A stretch of DNA of 64,000 bases from CAXMST01 sp963790085 (GTDB taxonomy: Bacteria; Actinomycetota; Thermoleophilia; Solirubrobacterales; 70-9): positions 124,001 to 188,000 of the forward strand of contig CAWBNH010000008.1 in assembly GCA_963790085.1 (NCBI GenBank), read 5' to 3'. Shown one piece after another: positions 49,379 through 57,567 of this stretch. The number at the start of each line of letters is the position of its first letter. The stretch's first letter is position 1. Under the pieces are notes generated by a model. That model had not been told where the DNA came from, did no database searches, and saw nothing but the letters and a program-made list of their open reading frames with translations. The translations under genes and the position numbers were made by a program.

Positions 49379-50014
49379 ATGGCCCGCACCGAGTTCGACC
49401 CAGGCCGGATGTCCGCGCGTGACTTCTACAAGCTGATGACCTGCTCGATCGTGCCCCGCCCGATCGCCTGGGTCTCGACCCGCTCGGCAGACGGCGACGA
49501 CAACCTCGCCCCGCACTCGTTCTTCACGGTGTCCTGCGTCGAGCCGCCGGTTCTGCAGTTCACCTCCGTCGGCCGCAAGGACTCCCAGCGCAACATCGAG
49601 CAGACCGGGGAGTTCGTCGTCAACTTCGCGCCCGAGAACCTGTTCGAGCAGATCAACGCGACCGCCACCGACTTCCCGCCGGAGGTGAGCGAGTTCGAAG
49701 CGGTCGGGATCGCGGCCGAGGCCAGCACGTACGTCGCCCCGCTCCGGGTCGCCGAGTCCCCGATTGCCTTCGAGTGCCGGCTGGCGGAGACGATCAGCTT
49801 CGGCGACTCGACGGTGATCTTCGGTCGCGTCGTCGCCGCAAGCGTCGATCGGGACGTGCTCGAGGACGGGCTGCCGGAGATCGGGCGGCTGCGGCCGGTG
49901 GCGCGACTCGGGAGGATCGAGTGGATGGGACCCGGGCCGATCCGCCGGACGACGAGGATTCCGGCCGCCGAGTGGCCCGGCCACTACGGTGGCACCGACG
50001 CTGAGCGGCCGTAA
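49379..50014 (+). CDS. Flavin reductase-like FMN-binding protein
   Basis: 211-residue protein of the flavin reductase/FMN-binding split-barrel family. Conserved parts: DFYKLMTCSIVPRPIAWVSTRSADGDDNLAPHSFFTVSCVEPPVLQFTSVG, then DSQRNIEQTGEFVVNFA and LAETISFGDSTVIFGRVVAASV. Members supply reduced flavin or act as small FMN proteins with unknown substrate. TAGGCT at 49366-49371 ends 7 bases before the ATG, which rules out the longer upstream frame. It is followed by a flavodoxin-like reductase gene, so the two may cooperate. Confidence 0.87.
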   Translation: MARTEFDPGRMSARDFYKLMTCSIVPRPIAWVSTRSADGDDNLAPHSFFTVSCVEPPVLQFTSVGRKDSQRNIEQTGEFVVNFAPENLFEQINATATDFPPEVSEFEAVGIAAEASTYVAPLRVAESPIAFECRLAETISFGDSTVIFGRVVAASVDRDVLEDGLPEIGRLRPVARLGRIEWMGPGPIRRTTRIPAAEWPGHYGGTDAERP

Positions 50015-50089
50015 CGGAAGCGCCCGGCGGGCGTCTATAGGGTCGGCGACAGCCGATCCGATCGAGAGCCAGAAAGGCAGCCCAGCGAG

Positions 50090-50842
50090 ATGAACGAAGT
50101 CCTCAACGAGCGCCAGCGACAGCTGTGCGACGACGCCCCCGCCGACTACTCGGACCTCCGTGCCCTGTTCATCAACTGCACCTTGAAGCGGAGCCCGGAG
50201 ATGTCCCACACCCAGGGCCTGATGGACATCTCGATCGAGATCATGCGCCGCAACGGCGTCGAGGTCGAGAACCTGCGGGCGATCGATCATCCAATCGCGA
50301 TCGGCGTCCAGCCGGACATGACCGAGCACGGCTGGGACGAGGACGCCTGGCCCGAGATCTTCGAGAAGGTGATGGCGGCCGACATCCTGGTGCTCGGCAT
50401 GGCGATCTGGCTGGGCGAGAAGACCTCGGTCGCCACACACGTGATCGAGCGGCTCTACGGCAACTCGCACCTGCTCAACGACGCGGGCCAGTACGCCTAC
50501 TACGGCCGGGTCGGCGGCTGCCTGGTCACCGGCAACGAGGACGGCGCCAAGCACTGCGCGATGAACACGCTCTACTCGCTGCAGCACCTCGGCTACGTGA
50601 TCCCGCCGCAGGCCGATTCCGGCTGGCTCGGCGAGGCCGGCCCCGGCCCCTCTTACCTCGACCCGGGCTCAGGTGGGCCCGAGAACGACTTCACCAACCG
50701 CAACACGACGTTCATGACCTGGAACCTGCTGCACCTGGCGCGGATCCTCAAGGACGCCGGCGGCATCCCCGTGCACGGCAACCAGCGCTCCGAGTGGGAT
50801 GCCGGCTGCCGTTTCGACTTCCCGAACCCCGAGCATCGGTAG
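50090..50842 (+). CDS. Flavodoxin-fold NAD(P)H-dependent FMN reductase
   Basis: 250-residue protein. The FMN-binding start LRALFINCTLKRSPEMSHTQGLMDISIEIM corresponds to the phosphate loop of NADPH-dependent FMN reductases; AADILVLGMAIWLGEKTSVATHVIERLYG and GRVGGCLVTGNEDGAKHCAMNTLYSLQHLGYVIPPQADSGW are the other flavin-contact regions. Unlike most neighbours, it has a leader: a TATAGG element near 50036, then GAGAGCCAGAAAGGCAGCC before the ATG, so it uses a ribosome-binding site. Confidence 0.87.
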   Translation: MNEVLNERQRQLCDDAPADYSDLRALFINCTLKRSPEMSHTQGLMDISIEIMRRNGVEVENLRAIDHPIAIGVQPDMTEHGWDEDAWPEIFEKVMAADILVLGMAIWLGEKTSVATHVIERLYGNSHLLNDAGQYAYYGRVGGCLVTGNEDGAKHCAMNTLYSLQHLGYVIPPQADSGWLGEAGPGPSYLDPGSGGPENDFTNRNTTFMTWNLLHLARILKDAGGIPVHGNQRSEWDAGCRFDFPNPEHR

Positions 50843-50863
50843 GCGCCGCGGCCGCCGAGCCGG

Positions 50864-51214
50864 CTAGTGCCGCTTCCAGCCGCGGCCGAAGAGGCGGCTG
50901 AAGCGGCCGGCCCCGGGATTCGCGCGGAAGACGCCGGGTCCGTCGCTGGGCGGATCGAGTCGCGCGACCTGTGCGGCATCGATCGAGAGGAAGACCGCGC
51001 GCTCGAAGGTCCTCGTGACCTCCGGCCCGTCGACGAAGCGCGGCTCGCCGTCTGAGTCGATGATCACGATGCCGTCGAGGATGTGCTCGCGGTAGTTGTC
51101 GACCACCTGGCTGACCGCCCCGACCTCGACCTCCTCGGAGTCGTAGACGGGCGTCCCCTCGGCTACGGCCGTGTAGTGGATAGCGTGTCCCGGATCTGGC
51201 TTTCTATCGCTCAC
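50864..51214 (-). CDS. PRC-barrel-like small protein
   Basis: 116-residue protein beginning with GTG at 51214. The segment GTPVYDSEEVEVGAVSQVVDNYREHILDGIVIIDSDGEPRFVDGPEVTRTFERAVFLSIDAAQVARL has the two-half pattern of a PRC barrel. The C-terminal GRFSRLFGRGWKRH is basic. PRC-barrel proteins bind other macromolecules, e.g. in ribosome maturation (RimM) or photosynthetic reaction centres; nothing more specific can be said. It shares overlapping promoter elements with the divergent DUF3052 gene. Confidence 0.75.
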   Translation of the reverse strand: MSDRKPDPGHAIHYTAVAEGTPVYDSEEVEVGAVSQVVDNYREHILDGIVIIDSDGEPRFVDGPEVTRTFERAVFLSIDAAQVARLDPPSDGPGVFRANPGAGRFSRLFGRGWKRH

Positions 51215-51220
51215 AGCACA

Positions 51221-51230
51221 AGGATACGAT
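51221..51230. promoter_or_regulatory. Overlapping divergent -10 elements
   Basis: AGGATACGAT contains TATCCT for the minus strand (51221-51226) and TACGAT for the plus strand (51225-51230), overlapping by TA. Each hexamer ends exactly 6 bases before its gene's start codon (GTG 51214 minus, ATG 51237 plus). Confidence 0.65.
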
Positions 51231-51236
51231 CACGCG

Positions 51237-51650
51237 ATGATGGGCACCGCCGGGTACTCGGGAACGCCACTGCCGAAGAAGCTCGGGATCGGCGAGGGCG
51301 ATACCGTCGCCTTCCCCGCCGCGCCCCCCGAGTTCGCGACCGCGCTCGGCGCACTCCCCGAGGGCGTGGTGGTCAGGCGCACCGTACGGGGGCCGCTCGA
51401 CGTGGTCGTCCTCTTCGTCCGCCGCCGAAGCGAGCTGCGGCGGCGGATCGACGCGCTCGCGAGGGCCGTCTACCCCGCCGGCGGGCTCTGGATCGCGTGG
51501 CCGAAGCGCGCCTCAGGCGTCCGCACCGACATGACCGAGGACGTGGTCCGCGAGCTGGCACTCCCCCGCGGCCTGGTCGACAACAAGGTCTGCGCGATCG
51601 ATTCGACCTGGTCCGGCTTGAGGCTGGTCTGGCGGCGCGAGAACCGCTGA
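51237..51650 (+). CDS. DUF3052 family protein
   Basis: 137-residue protein with the typical AGYSGTPLPKKLGIGEGDTVAFPAAPPEF start and the late YPAGGLWIAWPKRASGVRTDMTEDVVRELALPRGLVDNKVCAIDSTWSGLRLVWRREN. This wording is diagnostic for DUF3052, a family widespread in actinobacteria with no established function. Start ATG 51237 (or 51240) lies 6 bases after the TACGAT element. The gene is convergent with the alpha/beta hydrolase. Confidence 0.9.
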   Translation: MMGTAGYSGTPLPKKLGIGEGDTVAFPAAPPEFATALGALPEGVVVRRTVRGPLDVVVLFVRRRSELRRRIDALARAVYPAGGLWIAWPKRASGVRTDMTEDVVRELALPRGLVDNKVCAIDSTWSGLRLVWRRENR

Positions 51651-51654
51651 GCGA

Positions 51655-52509
51655 CTAGGCCTTGCGGCGAGCCCGGACCACGTCCGTCTCGAGGAAGCGC
51701 CCGATCTCGCGGCTGAGCTTGCCGCCCTGCCAGGCGAGCGGGCTCTCCCCCGGGCCCTCGCTGATGAGTCGCGACTCGGGGAGTCGGCCGGCGATCGTCT
51801 CCGCGGTCGCATACGGGTGGCCCGGGTCGGCGGCGTCGTGGCTGGCGACGACCAGCGCCGGCAACTCGAGCCGCTCCAGCGGCTCGAGGCCGTCGTATGG
51901 AACCGAACGCGGAACCTCCCGGAGCGCCTCGGCCAACGCCTCCGGGTGGCGATGACGCTCCATCCGCGCCCGGGCGATCCGCAGCAGGGTCTCGCGCCAG
52001 CGGGGATCGAGCCCGGCCGCCTCGTAGGCTGCCAGCCAACCCTCGACGCCGCCCTGAGCGAGCCCGTCGGCCAGCGCGTCCCAGTAGGCGAGGGTCGCCG
52101 CGTCGGGCGCAGAGCCGAGGCTGACCGGGCCGACCAAGACCAGGCCGGCGTAGCGCTCCGGATCGCGGAGCGCGGCAACTAGCGCGGTATGGGCGCCCAT
52201 CGAGTGCCCGACGAGCACCGGGCGGACGGCGCCACCGCTCTCGGCCACTGACTCGAGATCACTCGCAAGCGTCTCGTATCCGTAGCTCCCGGTGGCCCCG
52301 GGGTCGCTGTCACCGTGGCCACGGGCGTCGTAGGAGAGCAGCTGATAGCCGGCCCGCGGCAGATACGAGGAGCCGTGCAGCACGAGATCCCGGTGAGCGG
52401 TGATCCCGTGCGCGAGGACGATTGCCGGTCCCTCGCCCCAGCTCCAGCCGCGCAGGGTGACCCCGTCGGCGCCGACTGCGTCGAGCGGCTGCCGGTCGGC
52501 GTCGGCCAC
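51655..52509 (-). CDS. Alpha/beta hydrolase
   Basis: 284-residue serine hydrolase. The oxyanion region is IVLAHGITAHRDLVLHGS, the strand-2 motif YDARGHGDSD follows, and the nucleophile elbow is VGHSMGAHTALVAAL (Ser in GHSMG). A later Asp in ALVVASHDAADPGHPY and a His in the last quarter would complete the triad. The substrate is unknown. It is the last gene of a three-gene minus-strand operon (cyclophilin, peroxiredoxin, hydrolase), with gaps of 1 and 9 bases. GTG start. Confidence 0.87.
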   Translation of the reverse strand: MADADRQPLDAVGADGVTLRGWSWGEGPAIVLAHGITAHRDLVLHGSSYLPRAGYQLLSYDARGHGDSDPGATGSYGYETLASDLESVAESGGAVRPVLVGHSMGAHTALVAALRDPERYAGLVLVGPVSLGSAPDAATLAYWDALADGLAQGGVEGWLAAYEAAGLDPRWRETLLRIARARMERHRHPEALAEALREVPRSVPYDGLEPLERLELPALVVASHDAADPGHPYATAETIAGRLPESRLISEGPGESPLAWQGGKLSREIGRFLETDVVRARRKA

Positions 52510-52518
52510 CGGCGGCCG

Positions 52519-52989
52519 TCAGGCCGGACCAACGGCGGTGCGGGCTGCTGCCAGCGCCTCCGCGATCCCGTCGCTGTCGGTGAAGCTGAGCCCGAGCCGC
52601 TTGACGTCGCGGTGCGCGATCCTGCCCTCAGGATCGACGATGAAGATCGCCCGGCGCAGGCGCGGGCCGGCCATGATCCCGTAGGAGCGCGCGATCTCCG
52701 CCCCCTTGTCGGCGACGAGCGGGATGTTGAGGCCATGATTGGCGACGAAGCTCTCGTGCGAGTCGACGCCCTGCGGAGAGATGCCGACGATCTCCGCGTC
52801 GAGCCGTTCGAGGCTCTCGGCGTTGTCGCGGTACTCGCACAGCTGCCGGGTGCAGATCATCGACTCGTCACCCGGATAGAAAGCCAGGACGACCCAGTTG
52901 CCGCGCCGGCTGGAGAGCCTGAAGTCGCCCTCCCCCGTCCACGGCCTCTCGAAGTCCGGCGCGGCGTCACCGACGCTCAGCTTCGCCAT
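52519..52989 (-). CDS. Peroxiredoxin (BCP/AhpC-TSA family)
   Basis: 156-residue thiol peroxidase. The active site reads FYPGDESMICTRQLCEYRD: peroxidatic Cys46 in a P-x3-S-x2-C variant of the usual P-x3-T-x2-C, and Cys51 at the position of the resolving Cys of atypical 2-Cys BCP enzymes. IVGISPQGVDSHESFVANHGLNIPLVADKGAEIARSYGI and RRAIFIVDPEGRIAHRDV complete the fold. It begins 1 base after the cyclophilin gene, implying coupled expression with a peptidyl-prolyl isomerase. Confidence 0.92.
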   Translation of the reverse strand: MAKLSVGDAAPDFERPWTGEGDFRLSSRRGNWVVLAFYPGDESMICTRQLCEYRDNAESLERLDAEIVGISPQGVDSHESFVANHGLNIPLVADKGAEIARSYGIMAGPRLRRAIFIVDPEGRIAHRDVKRLGLSFTDSDGIAEALAAARTAVGPA

Positions 52990-52990
52990 C

Positions 52991-53689
52991 TCACCCCTCC
53001 AGCGTCGCGCTGCGGACGACCACCGGCTCGCTCGGCGGCCCATCCGAGCCGGGCCCGCCGCCGAGTGCCTCGATCGCGAGCACCGTGTCGAGTCCCTCGG
53101 TGACCTCGCCGGCCAGCGCGAAATCGGGCGGCAGGCCGGCGTCGGCCTCGGCCGTGACGATGAAGAACTGGCTACCCGACGTGCCGGGCGGCTCGGCGCT
53201 GGTCTTCGCCATCGCGACCAGTCCGCGCGTGTAGGAGAGGCCGGCTGGTGGCCGCTCCCGGACCGAGTAGCCCGGACCACCGGTCCCGTCGCCGTTGGGA
53301 TCACCTCCCTGGACCACAAAGCCCGGGGCGACGCGATGGAAGGTCGTGTCGTCGAAGGCTCCCTCCGCCGCGAGGTACTCGAAGGAGGCGGCGGTCTTCG
53401 GCGCCCGCTCCGCATCGAGGGTCACGGTGAAGCTGCCGCACGTCGTGTCGAAGACAACCCTCGCCGCGCTCGGCGCCTTAGCCTCCGGGCCCGGGAGATC
53501 GACCGTCTTCGGCCCCGGAGCGTCGACCGTCTCGCACTCGCTCCCGCTCGCGGTCGTGCTGTCCTGCTCGTCGCCGCCTCCGAGCAGGACGACCGCGACG
53601 ACGACGATCACGGCGACCATCCCCACCGCGAAGGCGATCGCGCCGCGGCGCGGGCTACTCGCTTGGGGCTCTTGGGGTTGCTCGGCCAT
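52991..53689 (-). CDS. Membrane-anchored cyclophilin-type peptidyl-prolyl isomerase
   Basis: 232 residues. A short cytoplasmic tail and a single N-terminal helix (GAIAFAVGMVAVIVVVAVVLLGG) anchor an extracytoplasmic cyclophilin domain. The catalytic region is FDDTTFHRVAPGFVVQGGDPNGDGTGGPGY, with FHR carrying the catalytic Arg; GLVAMAKTSAEPPGTSGSQFFIVTAE follows. It probably assists folding of exported proteins. It heads the operon with the peroxiredoxin and hydrolase. Confidence 0.92.
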   Translation of the reverse strand: MAEQPQEPQASSPRRGAIAFAVGMVAVIVVVAVVLLGGGDEQDSTTASGSECETVDAPGPKTVDLPGPEAKAPSAARVVFDTTCGSFTVTLDAERAPKTAASFEYLAAEGAFDDTTFHRVAPGFVVQGGDPNGDGTGGPGYSVRERPPAGLSYTRGLVAMAKTSAEPPGTSGSQFFIVTAEADAGLPPDFALAGEVTEGLDTVLAIEALGGGPGSDGPPSEPVVVRSATLEG

Positions 53690-53746
53690 CGCAGGGGTCG
53701 GGATACCGGGGGCCCGCTCAGCGCGGGAGCCTAACGGGTTGCCAAC

Positions 53747-54436
53747 ATGGGGCCCGTGAGCGGACCCGACGACGACTCCCCGATCGCCGAGCCGGCGCCG
53801 CGCAGCGGGCCCCCAACCCGGGTTCGCTTGATCGGCAGGGCCCTGACCACGGTCGTCACCCGCGCGCCCTGGCTATGGCCGCTGCTGAGGCGCCCGATGG
53901 CCTCCTACTTCGATGACCGGGCCATCGGCTGGGACGAGCGCACCGGCGCGCCTGGAGCCTCACATCTGGCGCCGCTGGCCGTCGGCGTGACCAAGATCGA
54001 TCGCCGGCCCGAGCGGGCCCTCGATCTGGGCACCGGAACAGGCGTCGCGGCGCTGTTTCTGGCGCGTGAGTTCCCGCATGCTTCGATCCGCGGGGTCGAC
54101 ATCTCCGAGGAGATGATCCACCAGGCTCAGGCGAAGGTCGGGCTCGACCCCGAGGGCCGGATCGCCTTCCGGGCGGCGGATGCCTCGGAGCTGCCCTGGC
54201 CCGAGGACCACTTCGATCTCGTCACTCAGCTCAACATGCCGCCGTTCTTCGCCGAGACGGCACGGGTGCTGCGCCACGGGGGCCACGTCGTGGTCGCCGC
54301 CAGCTCCGGCGACCGCACGCCCTTCTACACGCCCGACTCGGTGCTCGAGCGCGGATTCGGCAGGCGCGGCTTCGTCAAGGTCACCTCGGGGCGGATCGGC
54401 AGCGGCTCCTATTTCGTCGCCCGCAAGGGCGAGTAA
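53747..54436 (+). CDS. Class I SAM-dependent methyltransferase
   Basis: 229 residues. The methyltransferase domain begins after about 60 residues: ALDLGTGTGVAALFLAREFPHASIRGVDISEEMIHQAQAKV, then IAFRAADASELPWPEDHFDLVTQLNMPPFFAETARVLRHGGHVVVAA, the typical motif I to post-motif order. The N-terminal part includes RAPWLWPLLRRPMASYFDDRAIGWDERTG. Substrate unknown. The next gene starts in the same strand 13 bases after its stop, with its own -10-like element overlapping the stop region. Confidence 0.87.
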   Translation: MGPVSGPDDDSPIAEPAPRSGPPTRVRLIGRALTTVVTRAPWLWPLLRRPMASYFDDRAIGWDERTGAPGASHLAPLAVGVTKIDRRPERALDLGTGTGVAALFLAREFPHASIRGVDISEEMIHQAQAKVGLDPEGRIAFRAADASELPWPEDHFDLVTQLNMPPFFAETARVLRHGGHVVVAASSGDRTPFYTPDSVLERGFGRRGFVKVTSGRIGSGSYFVARKGE

Positions 54437-54442
54437 TAGATT
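54437..54442 (+). promoter_or_regulatory. -10-like element of the DAG kinase gene
   Basis: TAGATT ends 7 bases before ATG 54450, supporting that codon over the TTG at 54441. Confidence 0.45.
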
Positions 54443-54449
54443 GCTGCCG

Positions 54450-55358
54450 ATGCAGGAGGAGTCGCCCAGCCCCTCGCAGCCCCGATACGCGCTGCTGATC
54501 AACCCCGAGGCCGGCGGCGGCCGAGCCCGCAAGCAACTTCCCGCGGTCGAGGCGGCGCTGCGCAAGGCGAACGCACGCTACGAGCTGACCACCACCCGCA
54601 GCCTGACCCACGGCTGCGAGGCTGCCGCGAGCGCCGCGGCTGCGGGCGCGATCCCGGTCGTGATCAGCGGCGACGGCCTGATCGGCAAGATCGGCGGCCT
54701 GTTGAGCGGCGGCGATGTTCCCCTCGGCCTGATTCCCGGCGGTCGCGGCAACGACTTCGCCCGCGTGATCGGCGTCCCGACCGACCCCGAGGAGGCCGTC
54801 GCGGTCCTGCTCGCGGGATTCAGGCGCCGGATCGACGTCGGCGAGGTCAACGGCGAGCGCTTTCTCGGGATCGCGAGCTGCGGCTTCGACTCCGACGCCA
54901 ACCGGATAGCGAACGAGGCCCGGCTGATCCGCGGCCCACTCGTCTATGCCTACGCCGCGATCCGGGCCTTGATCCAGTGGAAGCCGGCGCGCTTCGAGAT
55001 CGTCGAGGACGGCAGCCCACGTCGCTTCAGCGGCTATTCGGTCGCGGTCGCCAACTCGAAGGCCTACGGGGGCGGTATGTTCATCGCCCCCGACGCCGAG
55101 CTGGATGACGGGCTGCTCGACGTGATCACGACCTCGGAGGTCTCGAAGCTGACTTTCCTCCGGGGCCTGCCGGACATCTTCAAGGGTGCTCACGTCGAGC
55201 GTCCGGAGGTCAGCGTGTCCCGCGCCTCGCGGGTGCGAATCGCGGCGGATCGACCGTTCGCCGTCTACGCCGACGGCGAGCACCTGACCGACCTTCCCGC
55301 AACCGTCGAGCTCAGGGCCTCGTCGCTGAGCGTGATCGCGCCCGCCGAGGCGCCCTGA
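54450..55358 (+). CDS. Diacylglycerol/lipid kinase (YegS/DgkB-like)
   Basis: 302-residue member of the DAGK catalytic family. RYALLINPEAGGGRARKQLPAVEAAL is the N-terminal element. The catalytic loop normally reading GGDGT is here ISGDGLIGKIGGLL, with Ser and Leu substitutions; GLIPGGRGNDFARVIGVP is intact. FLGIASCGFDSDANRIANEA, and the C-terminal MFIAPDAELDDGLLDVI complete the family pattern. It would phosphorylate diacylglycerol or a related lipid, recycling it to phosphatidate, the substrate of CdsA. Confidence 0.88.
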   Translation: MQEESPSPSQPRYALLINPEAGGGRARKQLPAVEAALRKANARYELTTTRSLTHGCEAAASAAAAGAIPVVISGDGLIGKIGGLLSGGDVPLGLIPGGRGNDFARVIGVPTDPEEAVAVLLAGFRRRIDVGEVNGERFLGIASCGFDSDANRIANEARLIRGPLVYAYAAIRALIQWKPARFEIVEDGSPRRFSGYSVAVANSKAYGGGMFIAPDAELDDGLLDVITTSEVSKLTFLRGLPDIFKGAHVERPEVSVSRASRVRIAADRPFAVYADGEHLTDLPATVELRASSLSVIAPAEAP

Positions 55359-55396
55359 GCCCCGCCCCGCCCCGTGACGTTCATCATCTGGGGCCC

Positions 55397-56803
55397 GTGA
55401 GCTCCCCCGAACCGAAGCGATCGCGGACCTTCGGCCCGCAGCGCCTGCTGGCCCGCGCGGTCGGCCGCCTCAGCCGCCTCAGCGGCCGAGGCGGGGGCAC
55501 CACCCTGCCCGGCAGGATCCTGCTGCGCGGCGAGCCGGATGCGATCTCCCGCCTCGGGGCGCAGCTCACCGATGGGTCGGCGCTGGTCAGCGCTACGAAC
55601 GGCAAGACGACCACCGCGGCGATGATCGCGGCGGCACTCTCGGCCGAGGGGCGCAGCCCGGTCCACAACCGGGCCGGCTCGAACATGGCTTGGGGCGTGG
55701 CGACCGCGCTGCTGGAGCAGCGCGGTACCGAGGGGCTGTTCGAGGTCGACGAGGCCTGGCTGCCGGCGGTGAGCGCCGAGCTTCATCCGCGGGTGGTCGT
55801 CCTCGCCAACCTCTTCCGGGACCAGCTCGACCGCTACGGGGAACTGGAGCGTCTCGCCGACGAGTGGGCCGGCGTCGTCGCATCGCTCGAGGCGGAGGGC
55901 GCCGAGATCGTGCTCAATGCCGACGATCCCCTGGTCGCGGACCTCGGTCGCGACTCGGAGCTGCGGCGACGGGCCGGCGTCACCTACTTCGGCATCGAGG
56001 ATTCGAGCCAGGCCCTGCCCGAGCTTCAGCACGCCCACGACGCCAAGCACTGCCGTCGCTGTGGCGCTCCCTATCGATACGAGCGGGCGTTCGTCGGCCA
56101 TCTCGGCCACTACGACTGCCCCAGCTGCGGGGCCGGCCGGCCGGCCCCGGACGTGACCGCCGGCTCGATCGAGCTGCTCGGCATGAGCGGGTCGAGATTC
56201 GTCGTCGCGACTCGTGATCGGCGGGCGGTCGTCGAGTTGCCGCTCCCGGGCCTCTACAACGTCTACAACGCACTGGCGGCGCTCGCCGCGGCCGTCAGCC
56301 TCGGCATCGACCTCGAGCGGGCCGCCGCAGCGCTATCCGGGATCGAGGCGGTCTTCGGTCGGGTCGAGACGATCGAGGTCGGCGGAACCGCGCTCTCGAT
56401 CCTGCTGATCAAGAACCCTGTCGGGGCGAACGAGGTGCTGCGCACGCTGCGTCAGGAGTCGCAGGCCAGCGGCCGGCCTTTGGACGTCTGGCTCGCGCTC
56501 AACGACCAGATCGCCGACGGCCGCGACGTCTCATGGATATGGGATGCGGACTTCGAGCTGCTCGCAGGGCACGCGGCGCGGGTCACCTGCGCGGGCACCC
56601 GCGCCCACGAGCTCGCCCTGCGCCTGAAGTACGCCGGCTGGCCCAGCGAGGGCGTTGAGGTGATCCCGGAGATCGGCCGCTCGATCGACGTCGCGCTGGA
56701 CGGTGCCGCCGGGCGACTGTTCGCGCTGCCGACCTACACGGCGCTGATCGAGCTGCGGACCCTGCTGACGCGACGGGGGCACGCGAAGGAGTACTGGCAG
56801 TGA
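55397..56803 (+). CDS. murT: Lipid II isoglutaminyl synthase, MurT subunit
   Basis: 468-residue Mur-ligase-like subunit that with GatD amidates the alpha-carboxyl of D-Glu in lipid II. The P-loop is VSATNGKTTTAAMIAAAL; LFEVDEAWLPAV and LNADDPLVADL are central ligase motifs. A Cys4 zinc ribbon insert (CRRCGAPY...CPSCGAG) is characteristic of MurT. The C-terminal domain ends LPTYTALIELRTLLTRRGHAKEYW. GTG start at 55397. Its stop overlaps the next gene, a methyltransferase placed between murT and gatD. Confidence 0.94.
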   Translation: MSSPEPKRSRTFGPQRLLARAVGRLSRLSGRGGGTTLPGRILLRGEPDAISRLGAQLTDGSALVSATNGKTTTAAMIAAALSAEGRSPVHNRAGSNMAWGVATALLEQRGTEGLFEVDEAWLPAVSAELHPRVVVLANLFRDQLDRYGELERLADEWAGVVASLEAEGAEIVLNADDPLVADLGRDSELRRRAGVTYFGIEDSSQALPELQHAHDAKHCRRCGAPYRYERAFVGHLGHYDCPSCGAGRPAPDVTAGSIELLGMSGSRFVVATRDRRAVVELPLPGLYNVYNALAALAAAVSLGIDLERAAAALSGIEAVFGRVETIEVGGTALSILLIKNPVGANEVLRTLRQESQASGRPLDVWLALNDQIADGRDVSWIWDADFELLAGHAARVTCAGTRAHELALRLKYAGWPSEGVEVIPEIGRSIDVALDGAAGRLFALPTYTALIELRTLLTRRGHAKEYWQ

Positions 56804-57567
56804 ACGAGCTCTCGCCCGCGCTGTCGCCGATCGGCTCCCGCGTCGCCTGGCACGATGCGGAGTGCGGTGCCTACGGGGCCGACCTCCCGGTCTGGGAGCG
56901 GGCGGCGGAGCGCTGCGGCGGCCCGATCCTCGACCTCGGCGCGGGCAGCGGGCGGGTCGCCCTGCACCTCGCCCGCCGCGGTCATCGGGTCGTGGCTGTG
57001 GACAGCGATCCCGAGCTGATCGAGGCCCTGGGGGCGCGGGCGGCGGCGCAGGGCCTGCCGGTGACGGCCGTCAATGCGGACGTGCGCAGCTTCGAGCGGA
57101 TCGCGAGCTTCGGCCTGATCATCGCCCCGATGCAGCTCGTTCACCTGCTCGGGGGGCCCGCCGGCCGGCGGCGGATGCTGCGCGCCGTCGCCGCCTCGCT
57201 GCGAGGAGACGGCGAGTTCTATGCCGCGCTGCTCGATGATCCCCTGCCGCCGCTCGGATCCCCGGCGCCCGATGCCCCGGCTCCCCTTCCCGACGTCCGC
57301 GAGATCGACGGCTGGATTCATTCGAGCCTGCCGGTGGAGATCCGCGTCGACGACGAGGCGATCGCGATCGAGCGCCTGCGCCAGCTCGTCTCGCCCGAGG
57401 GCCGACTGACCGAGCAGGCCGACGTCGTCGTGCTCGATCGCCTGACGCCCGATGCGCTGGAGTCCGAGGCTCGGGCCTGCGGGCTGGAGCCGATGCCCCG
57501 CCTGCCGATCGTCGAGACCGACAGCCACGTCGGCTCGGTCATCGCGCGCATGCGGAGGCTGCGATGA
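56800..57567 (+). CDS. Class I SAM-dependent methyltransferase between murT and gatD
   Basis: 255 residues. SAM motif I is ILDLGAGSGRVALHLARRGHRVVAVDSDPELIEALG, followed by ADVRSFERIASFGLIIAPMQLVHLLGG and a long C-terminal region that includes DGWIHSSLPVEIRVDDEAIAIERLRQL. It starts with GTG overlapping the murT stop and ends overlapping the gatD ATG, so all three are translationally coupled. MurT and GatD genes are normally adjacent; this insertion suggests a role in cell-wall precursor chemistry or lipid modification, but the substrate is unknown. Confidence 0.87.
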   Translation: MNELSPALSPIGSRVAWHDAECGAYGADLPVWERAAERCGGPILDLGAGSGRVALHLARRGHRVVAVDSDPELIEALGARAAAQGLPVTAVNADVRSFERIASFGLIIAPMQLVHLLGGPAGRRRMLRAVAASLRGDGEFYAALLDDPLPPLGSPAPDAPAPLPDVREIDGWIHSSLPVEIRVDDEAIAIERLRQLVSPEGRLTEQADVVVLDRLTPDALESEARACGLEPMPRLPIVETDSHVGSVIARMRRLR

